Below, piece after piece: positions 57,906 through 64,000 of a stretch of DNA of 64,000 nucleotides. The DNA is taken from the NCBI GenBank assembly GCA_043228905.1, contig JBHGNT010000001.1, positions 20,708,001 through 20,772,000 on the forward strand. The letters are read 5' to 3'. The notes below the pieces were generated by a model that was not told the origin of the DNA, made no database searches, and worked only from the letters and a program-made list of their open reading frames with translations. Source of the stretch: Azolla caroliniana. Lineage: Eukaryota > Polypodiophyta. A program made the translations under genes and the position numbers. The number at the start of each line of letters is the position of its first letter. The first letter of the stretch is position 1.

Positions 57906-60092
57906 TCCACCCCCACCAAACCCGCACATCCTCCGGTATGTGCCGAGAACGGTGAAGAGGTGAGATCTTTGGCAACGGTGATTAACCGAGTTCCTCTGCA
58001 CGCTCGTTGACTTCGTCTTCCACTTCGAGTATGCGCAATCTTTCCAACCGAACCACCGTAGCCACCCGATCCACCATATCCGGCGCTCACACCTTCTTCC
58101 CCGATCGGTTGTAGTAGATCTACCGAACGATGTCGTCGATACGACCGCTCTTCCTTCGTCCACCGCGCGTGTCCTTCGATTGGACTCCTGGCCACTCCTC
58201 ACGCTCACCGTCTTCAACTGGGTATTGTAGATCGTTCGTGTCGATCTCCGATTAGGCCGGGTTTGCCCTTGTCCGGATCGGTCTCCACCGATCGCTTCTT
58301 GGCTTGGTTGGCCTTCGTCTGCATTCACATTTCCCCGAGTCGGGCTCGACCGATTGATTCTGGCTGGGTCGGCCCCCTTTTGGATCGGAATCGTCCGATC
58401 GATTTTCGCCGAATCAGGTTTCGGCCGGGTCGGCCCCGGTCGATCGGCTCCCATGTGGATCTTCCTTCGTTCGGGCCGGAATCTCGGCCGGATCGTCTTC
58501 CGGTTCGACCGGTTCTCGACTCTTCCTTCCTTCCCGCATGTAACCTCTCCATCGAACTCAACCGCGGCTTCATCCTTGGCCTGCTCGTTGGCCATATCCT
58601 TCCCTTCGTGTATGCTCGCCTCGAGCCATATTGTCTCCTCTTCGCCACCTCCTTTATCTTCGGTCTTATGTCGACACACGGTCTCGACTGCCGAAGTCTC
58701 CGGAACCAGTGTGAAGGAATCCCTTCGTTCATTTACATTTACCTTGTCTTCTTCATCGCCCTTCCGGTCGTCCTCTTTTTTGTCCACACATTCTGTCTCT
58801 CCGGTCTCACGTTGGCGCACGTGCACAACCGCCGAAGTCTCTAGAATAGGTGTGGGGATATCCTTTCTTCCTCGATCTTCTTCCTCCTTGTGTTGGGCCT
58901 TCGTCTTCCCGTCACCACCTTCCGTCTCTCCGGTCTCACGTTGGCACATGGGCGCAACCGCCGAAGTCTCTGGAACAAGCGTGAAGAAAGTGTCGACATG
59001 GCTATCCGTCGTCGACTCATCCATAGCCACCTCCGACTCGATGTCGTTTGTCATGGCTACCTCCTCAATCTCTTCAGACTCAAACACTTTTTCTCCCTCG
59101 ATCATGCAAGCTTTTCTCATGCTTGCGCCGTCATCACCCGATGTTTCGTACACAATGCGTGTTCCGAAACATTTATCCTCCCTCGAAGTGGCGTTCGCCG
59201 TCCTCGAGTCATCGGCCTCCTCCTTCGCCGTCGTTTCTTTGTAAGACAAGAAGGTGACTTGTTTCACACCTTCTCTCTCGGTACCGTCATACCGAACCAG
59301 AGCCTTTGTATCGGCCACTTCATTAACCCGCATTTGTTGGGAGGTCTCTTCTTCCTTGATCACCATTCGCCTCGGTTTTGTCTCCCTTCTAAGCTTCATT
59401 TCTTTTGTTGGTGGTGCGTTGTTGCATCTCGTCCCTCTTCGATCGTCCCTCATGGGCCGTCTTGTTGTCGTCGATATTCTCGCTTGCCCCTTATCGTGTA
59501 GTCGGCATACACTTTCCACTTTGCTCCAATCCTCGATGAGGCCATTTGCACCGTCATCTTCTTCGAGTTTGAGGCCGATCGCCATCCTTTCCATTCGATC
59601 GATTGACTTCACGAACATAAGGACCTTATCGATCCCCACCAATCTTTGTTCCCGCTCCGACAATTGAGAAAAATGATGCTCGAAGTCTACGAATGCTTGT
59701 GTCGCACCTTGGTAGGTCTTCGCTGATGTCACCCATTGGTCGAAGTTGCGTCGATCTTGTCCCTTTAGTCTCTCATAGTCATATTCCTCCAATAGAGCCT
59801 TCTCGAAAGTCGCCCACGAATCATGAGCTTCTAGAAGCTCTTTTACATCTTTGAAGATCGGTTGAGACACCACCCGACAAAAGTACTCTAGCCTCATAGC
59901 TTTGTCCACCCCTCTTGAATCCATCTCCGCATTGTAGACTTTTAGGAAACTTTGGACTTCGGCACCGTTGAAATAGCTCATTCGTTCGACTACTTTGTCG
60001 ACGGCTTGTTGGGCTTCATTTCTTCTTTTCTCTTCTCTCAGAAACTCCATCATCCTTCTTGACATTGCCTCCATGAGATATTCGCCATCCAT
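57867..60092 (-). CDS. Gag-like protein of the gag-only element, 741 residues, intact
   Basis: Start at 60092 (MDGEYLMEAMSRRMMEFLRE), the first ATG after the primer-binding site. Residues 1-210 are an alpha-helical gag-type region (AVDKVVERMSYFNGAEVQSF, WATFEKALLEEYDYERLKGQ). A long acidic and charged middle follows, with three imperfect repeats around LVPETSAV / ILETSAV and RETGETE (about 375-500). A basic Arg/Pro-rich region (about 545-650) may bind RNA in place of a zinc knuckle, which I do not see. The C-terminus reads LGTYRRMCGFGGGG across the polypurine tract, and the stop lies 39 bases inside the LTR. Homology to the inner Gypsy gag is seen only at the N-terminus. It could form particles but needs pol in trans. 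Confidence 0.85.
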   Translation of the reverse strand: MDGEYLMEAMSRRMMEFLREEKRRNEAQQAVDKVVERMSYFNGAEVQSFLKVYNAEMDSRGVDKAMRLEYFCRVVSQPIFKDVKELLEAHDSWATFEKALLEEYDYERLKGQDRRNFDQWVTSAKTYQGATQAFVDFEHHFSQLSEREQRLVGIDKVLMFVKSIDRMERMAIGLKLEEDDGANGLIEDWSKVESVCRLHDKGQARISTTTRRPMRDDRRGTRCNNAPPTKEMKLRRETKPRRMVIKEEETSQQMRVNEVADTKALVRYDGTEREGVKQVTFLSYKETTAKEEADDSRTANATSREDKCFGTRIVYETSGDDGASMRKACMIEGEKVFESEEIEEVAMTNDIESEVAMDESTTDSHVDTFFTLVPETSAVAPMCQRETGETEGGDGKTKAQHKEEEDRGRKDIPTPILETSAVVHVRQRETGETECVDKKEDDRKGDEEDKVNVNERRDSFTLVPETSAVETVCRHKTEDKGGGEEETIWLEASIHEGKDMANEQAKDEAAVEFDGEVTCGKEGRVENRSNRKTIRPRFRPERRKIHMGADRPGPTRPKPDSAKIDRTIPIQKGADPARINRSSPTRGNVNADEGQPSQEAIGGDRSGQGQTRPNRRSTRTIYNTQLKTVSVRSGQESNRRTRAVDEGRAVVSTTSFGRSTTTDRGRRCERRIWWIGWLRWFGWKDCAYSKWKTKSTSVQRNSVNHRCQRSHLFTVLGTYRRMCGFGGGGCRDDFRLRCETE

Positions 60093-60113
60093 CTTTGTCC
60101 TCCCCTACTGCTC

Positions 60114-60131
60114 TTCACGTCGGGTTCACCA
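60114..60131 (-). other. Primer-binding site, tRNA-Trp type
   Basis: The plus strand TTCACGTCGGGTTCACCA is the tRNA-Trp 3' end itself, so the element strand carries the exact complement. Five bases separate it from the LTR. Confidence 0.9.
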
Positions 60132-60136
60132 AATGA

Positions 60137-60779
60137 TGTCGCGAAGATTCGCGCGTGCGTGTGCTACTCGAGCGACCACCGGGGTCTTGGACTAGGGAGG
60201 ATGTTCGCAGAATTGTCGAAGAGATGAAGATCAATGTAAGATTAGATGAAATTGGTTTACTTGAGAAGAAGAAAGATTGTACACTTGAGAAGTAGAAAAA
60301 TATGAAGATGATAAAGACAAATATAATTATATTGATGATAATGGTGTTGGTGATATCACATATTGAGCCCCCCTTACACAAGCCCAACTAGAGGCTTTTA
60401 TAGGTCTTTCCATGCTCGTGACATGCACATAACCATGGGCTAAAACCATGGTTTTGTGCACACGGTTTTGCTTATGTCATGCACAAACCATGGGTTTAAA
60501 ACCATGGTTTTGTGCACATGGTTTTCTATGGTTGTTTCGTCTATAATTTGTATATGAAAAGGAAATACATATAATCTACACTATATGATAGTTGTCCTAG
60601 TGGTAAGGCGATTATCTTGTATCTTAGAGGTGCAAGGTTCAATCCTTGCTTGCACCCCTCTGTATGAACTCAAGTGCCACTAGGCTAGGTTTATTTGCTA
60701 AGTGCATGTGCAATGTTGCACATCCTTGGTTTATTCGTCTCACTCGGTTTCACACCGTAGCCGAAAAATCGTCACGACA
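60137..60779 (-). repeat. 5' LTR of the gag-only element
   Basis: Almost identical to 57264-57905. Differences seen: GGCG for GGCA and ATCTTAG for ATGTTAG in the tRNA-like module, and one extra A in GAAAAATCG. Confidence 0.95.
60585..60656 (+). other. tRNA-like module, antisense in the gag-only element 5' LTR
   Basis: A box TGTCCTAGTGG (60593-60603) and B box GGTTCAATCC (60636-60645), as in the 3' LTR copy. Confidence 0.68.
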
Positions 60780-60932
60780 TCGTGTAATCTCAACTTTTCT
60801 CTTTCCCAATCTATCTTAAGTACTTTCTCGCTAAAGCTTGCGCCAAAGCTTGTACCGACTTTGAATCCTTCCGGTCCAGAACCCCGGCGGTTCCGCCTCA
60901 CGATCCGCGCGTAGTGACGGATCTTCACGACA
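60780..60932 (+). repeat. 3' LTR of the inner Gypsy, second part
   Basis: Resumes TCGTGTAATCTCAACTTTTC and matches 50834-50985 to the end GGATCTTCACGACA. The join with 56385-57263 restores the uninterrupted 5' LTR sequence. Confidence 0.95.
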
Positions 60933-60936
60933 ACGC

Positions 60937-62571
60937 GTCAAGGGTGATCGTCCGGTAAGCTGTCGGGGACACCCGGTCAAGGAGCGGTGTGAGAGCCGGA
61001 AAGGGCACACCCAAAAGCGGATCGGAAGACGTGTGTGTGGCCATCGAGGGCCAAAGCAACGCACGGGTAAGGGACGACGTTCGGCATAGGCGGTGCCAAA
61101 CAAGGAAGGCGGAAGATGGCACACGGCGGTGCCAGGAACGAGAGCACGGACGCGTAAATAGACTATGCGGAATGGAGACAGGAAACAAGATTGAGGGCCG
61201 GAGAAGGATCCTCCACACCCACTTCAGAGATCTTGGTGGCTCAATCGCAGTGGCAATGATTGGTGTGGTGTGATAACAAGCTGGTGGGGGCGAGGGGACG
61301 ATGGCAAGCAGAAGGCTCCAAACCGGTGGCAATAACGCAAGACGAAAGTGGCCAACCTGGCTACTATGGGGTGTTCGTCGAATGCGGAGGACACCGGTAC
61401 GTGGAGAAGCGTCAATGCACGATCTAGCCGGGCGAGGGCCGACGACGAGTGCATGGGAAGTAACCGGAGTTTGGCACGAGCGGAGCCGAACACGAGAAGG
61501 GGATTGTTACCCTGTACGAGTTGTACGGAGAGTCAAGTGTGATGAGCGAGGGTCGAATATTATCATGATGATGTTGTATATGTGTAGGGAACATAAATGT
61601 AATTGTGAGTTGATATGTATGTGAACACATGCACACGTGTGTGCATGTGGAGGGATACGATGAGGTGTGAGTGAGTGTCCAGTATGAATGCTCTATGGGG
61701 CTTACACCCCTTTGTAACTACCCCCTCTTGTACTATTTAACCCCTTATGGGGAATGAATGAAGGATAAACCATTTTCTCTCCTAATCTCTCTCTTGTCAT
61801 CCCTCTTTCTCTCTCTCTCTCCCCCTCAACGTTGAATCCCCTTGGGAGGGGGGTGGAGCCATTCTAGGCACCACCCCCCACCCCGCAATGCTTCTCTATG
61901 CTTCTCTATACGATCTCTCATCATCATGCTCTTCATCATCTTTGCTATATCACCATGTCTATCTTTATCATGATTATCATCCTTAACCCTAACCCTAACT
62001 CTAAAACCTACAACAGGGATGCACGGCACACGGAGGTGCTAGAAAAAGAGTACAAGTGCGAAGGCGGGTTGCCGGTCTAGGTGATCTCGCATAGAAGGTC
62101 GGAGAGGGATCCTCCACACTAGTTCCGAAGACCTTGGCAGTTTGGCCGCCGTGACAACGTAAGACCAAGGAGAAGGTAGGTGGCGGCGAGGGGACGATGG
62201 CGGTGGAGATCGGCTCGGAACGAGAACCGGGACAAGGCGAAGGTCGATGGAGGCCTAGCGGGTCATCACAGGTGCTCCTCGGACAGAGGACACCGCGTAC
62301 CCGAAGGGACGAGAAGCGTGCATGCGGTCGAAAGAAGGGCCTACGGGAAGCACGCACACTACCGGATCGCGGCGAATGACCTATCGACGGGTCGAACAAG
62401 CCTACGGGTAGGCAAACTTGGAGAAGGAACCAGAGCCGACGGTTTGGACCGGCGAGGCTAACGTGCAGCCAGAATGAGGATTACGGAAGTTCGGTTCCTC
62501 ACCGGTCGGAATCTTTCACCCTTCTCCGAACTTGGCACGTACCGGTGGACGTGCGGTTTGGTGGGGGTAGA
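60937..62571 (+). repeat. Non-coding interior of the outer element, 3' part, with polypurine tract
   Basis: More copies of the degenerate block (GAGAAGGATCCTCCACACC near 61201; GAGAGGGATCCTCCACACT near 62101, followed by GACAACGTAAGACCAAGGAG and GGTGGCGGCGAGGGGACGAT). The 3' end carries CTTGGCACGTACCGGTGGAC and the polypurine tract TTGGTGGGGGTAGA, shared with the two other elements. No gag or pol. Confidence 0.75.
61572..62015 (+). repeat. Putative solo LTR inside the outer element
   Basis: Starts TGTTGTATATGTGTAGGG and ends CTAAAACCTACAACA, giving TGTTGTA...TACAACA ends. It has a TATTTAA element near 61732 and CT-rich tracts, and its base composition differs from the GC-rich array around it. 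The flanks GATGA and GGGAT do not match, so the target duplication is not confirmed. Confidence 0.45.
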
Positions 62572-63738
62572 TGTCATGAAGATTCCGGGCCATGGTGAGA
62601 AACCTGGGAAAATCGGAAGAATCGGTGGAATGCATCGCGTGCACTCACCCTTGTTAAAATGTGTGAATAAGAGGGGGGCCTTAATGGCGCCGAGTAGGAG
62701 TTAATTTGGGACAGAAAATCCCTTGTAAGTCGGGATTTATCCCAAATAGTCACGCGACCCTCACCTTGTTCTATAAAAGGGAGTGCGCGCCCCTTGTAAA
62801 AGGGTTCCTCATTTTTGAGGTTCTGTAGGTTCCATTTTTGGTGTTAATAACTTATGAGCATAATGTCTTTCTGTCTTCTTTTCATCTTGGTGTGAGTGTT
62901 GTCTCTATTCTCTGTTAGGGTTTCATCTTGGTGTGTGTGTTGTCTCTATTCTCTGTTAGGGTTTTGGTGTCATCTGTGTGGGTGCGTAGGTGGCATATTT
63001 AGTTGTGCTGGGAAACGTGCGGACTGTCTGCACCTTCCCTGAGTTCCTGATTGTTGGTTCTCAGTACTCCACCGTCCGGTACGTCTATGTGTGGGTGTTG
63101 GCTTCCACTGCTTGTGAAGAGCCCACGCACTAGGTGGTTTGTTGGCAGGTTTCCCTCCTTGGCGGGCAGGACCCAACTCAGTTCAGCGAGCCCGTGCGCC
63201 CCCCTGAAGGCGGCTTTGTGTCAGGAGGTGGTCGTTCTGGAAGAGGCATGCCCTACACGAGGGTCCCATTGCACGAACGAGCCTGGGAGCTCCCCGAACG
63301 GCCCTAGGATGTAGGCTCCCTGTTCCTCTTCGTGTGGAACTCGCGTCACAACGAGCATCGCGTGTGTATGTGTGGGTGTGTCTCCGGATAACGTAGGGTC
63401 CGAGAGCGGGTGTGTGCGTGGTTGCCGGTGTAGAGGTTTCGGTTGTAACTAGGTGTGTATATGTGCATGTGTGTGTGCGTGGGCGGGGTTAACCCGACCG
63501 TGTCCCCTGCCTCTTTTTGCCCCCTGTACATACGAGCGAAATCGGGTGGCATGGACGAGGGCGCGCTCTCTCACTTCCCATGGGATTACCGGTTGCGACC
63601 GGAGAGTATCTGGGATCGAACCGGCTGGCAACGCGGCAAGCTCCGAAGGATTCAGGTTCTCGGCAACTCCTCCCCTCCTGGTCCATGACCCCGGTGCTCC
63701 AGCCCATATCCAACATGCAAGCGCGGATTATTGCGACA
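62572..63738 (+). repeat. 3' LTR of the outer LARD-like element
   Basis: 1167 bp. TGTCATGAAGATTCCGGGCC...GGATTATTGCGACA, following the polypurine tract. Many point differences from 46422-47593 show that the outer element is clearly older than the gag-only element nested in it. Confidence 0.88.
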
Positions 63739-64000
63739 TCGGAAAAATAGGCCACCATGAAGAAGAGTGCCGAAAGAAGAAGCGTGAGTCGGCTTCCACA
63801 AGTCGACAACTCACCAATTACGCCCCCAATTCCGACTATGAAGATCATGGTGGAATGTTTGTAATGAGACATAGAGCAAATTCTATGTTGGCGTCTACTT
63901 CGACTAATGCCTCCAATTCGGAAGATGTATGGTTCGTCGATTCCGGTGCTTCAAACCATATGACATCCCATCAAGAATGGTTCAAAGACCTTCGAGAGCC
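63739..64000 (+). pseudogene. Copia-B gag-protease, copy 2, second part
   Basis: Continues the gag interrupted at 46421: GKIGHHEEECRKK, then SASTSRQLTNYAPNSDYEDH, GGMFVMRHRANSM and the protease motif VWFVDSGASNHMTSHQEWF, then KDLREP at the window end. Colinear with copy 1 (42105-42370). Confidence 0.92.

Larger units (their letters stand above)
57264..60779 (-). mobile_element. Gag-only LTR element (TR-GAG type), young
   Basis: Minus-strand element of 3.5 kb. 5' LTR 60137-60779, primer-binding site for tRNA-Trp at 60114-60131 (exact), one long gag frame, polypurine tract (complement of TCCACCCCCACCAAA, 57906-57920), 3' LTR 57264-57905. The LTRs (642 and 643 bp) differ at only about three positions by reading, so insertion is recent. 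Target ATCGT (57259-57263 and 60779-60783, sharing the last LTR A). No protease, RT or integrase. Confidence 0.93.
49865..60932 (+). mobile_element. Inner Ty3/Gypsy element, nearly complete, with another element in its 3' LTR
   Basis: 5' LTR 49865-50985; primer-binding site TGGTGAACCCGACGTGAA at 50994-51011; gag-protease-RT-RNase H-integrase 51047-56424; polypurine tract TTGGTGGGGGTGGA 56371-56384; 3' LTR 56385-57263 plus 60780-60932. The target copy AACGC is at 49860-49864 and 60932-60936 (the last LTR A is shared, so 4 or 5 bp). LTR ends are TGTCGTGAAGAT...ATCTTCACGACA, with the left start mutated to TATCGTGG. Lesions: stops and a 208-bp duplication in gag and a stop in RT. Confidence 0.92.
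46422..63738 (+). mobile_element. Outer non-coding LTR element (LARD-like) carrying three or four nested insertions
   Basis: 5' LTR 46422-47593 and 3' LTR 62572-63738, similar along their length (start TGTCGTGAAGATTCCGGGCC / TGTCATGAAGATTCCGGGCC). The primer-binding site TCGTGAACCCGACGTGAA (47598-47615) is one mismatch from the tRNA-Trp complement. The polypurine tract GGTGGGGGTAGA ends at 62571. It sits in a Copia-B CCHC knuckle. The target copies look like TGCGG (46417-46421) and a one-base-shorter TCGG (63739-63742). With inserts removed, about 3.2 kb of internal DNA remains, with no gag or pol. It must depend on another element's proteins. Confidence 0.88.

Noticed and set aside
58263-59667. 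Long plus-strand frames opposite the gag-only element
   Set aside because: They mirror the 741-codon gag frame; no domain of their own.
61980-62005. Telomere-type repeat CCCTAACCCTAACTCTAA
   Set aside because: Only about three units, not the plant TTTAGGG consensus, and inside a transposable element.

Overview
This window is nuclear DNA of a land plant: one spliced cellular gene, on the minus strand, set in many layers of LTR retrotransposons. There are no bacterial operons, ribosome binding sites, rRNA genes or CRISPR arrays. The repeat lineages (chromovirus, Tat-like Ty3/Gypsy, several Copia families, and a Gypsy whose reverse transcriptase resembles lineages I associate with bryophytes, lycophytes and fungi), together with a relic of a DNA amino-methyltransferase of the kind known from plants with motile sperm, make a fern or other seed-free plant my best guess. 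That is inference, not proof.

Layout. 1-9 kb: a decayed plus-strand Gypsy chromovirus pol, split by a minus-strand Copia (2047-7753, duplicated target CCGTA), with a 5'-truncated LINE (8500-8902) in its presumed 3' LTR. 9-20.5 kb: a graveyard of truncated Copia and Gypsy pieces on both strands. 21-28.75 kb: a minus-strand DUF616 gene (MUCI70/TOD1-like, probably a Golgi type II membrane protein) with eight well-supported exons, a possible ninth, and a hAT-like MITE in an intron. 28.75-32.8 kb: its upstream region, with microsatellites and then AT-rich DNA without recognisable genes. 32.9-40.2 kb: a chromovirus gag split by a complete, apparently very young Copia (33488-39069, duplicated target TTTTG) with one 1358-residue open gag-pol. 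40.3-42.5 kb: LTR pieces and a truncated second Copia family ('Copia-B'). 42.5-43.4 kb: a spliced relic of an N4/N6 DNA methyltransferase, joined to Copia-B. 44.4-64 kb: a nested set.

The nested set runs as follows. An old Copia relic (to 45062) was hit by a second Copia-B (from 45063, leaving the window at 64000). Its gag was hit by a 17.3-kb composite whose outer shell is a non-coding LTR element (46422-63738). That shell contains a solo Copia LTR (48223-48908) and an almost complete Gypsy (49865-60932). The Gypsy's own 3' LTR was hit by a gag-only LTR element (57264-60779).

How they fit together: the outer shell, the inner Gypsy and the gag-only element share a primer-binding site complementary to plant tRNA-Trp, the same polypurine tract, LTR ends of the TGTCGTGAAGAT...ATCTTCACGACA type, and a short coding-like motif just before the 3' LTR. 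The inner Gypsy is the only one with pol, so it looks like the family that could move the other two. Two of these three carry tRNA-like Pol III promoter modules in their LTRs, both antisense to the element.
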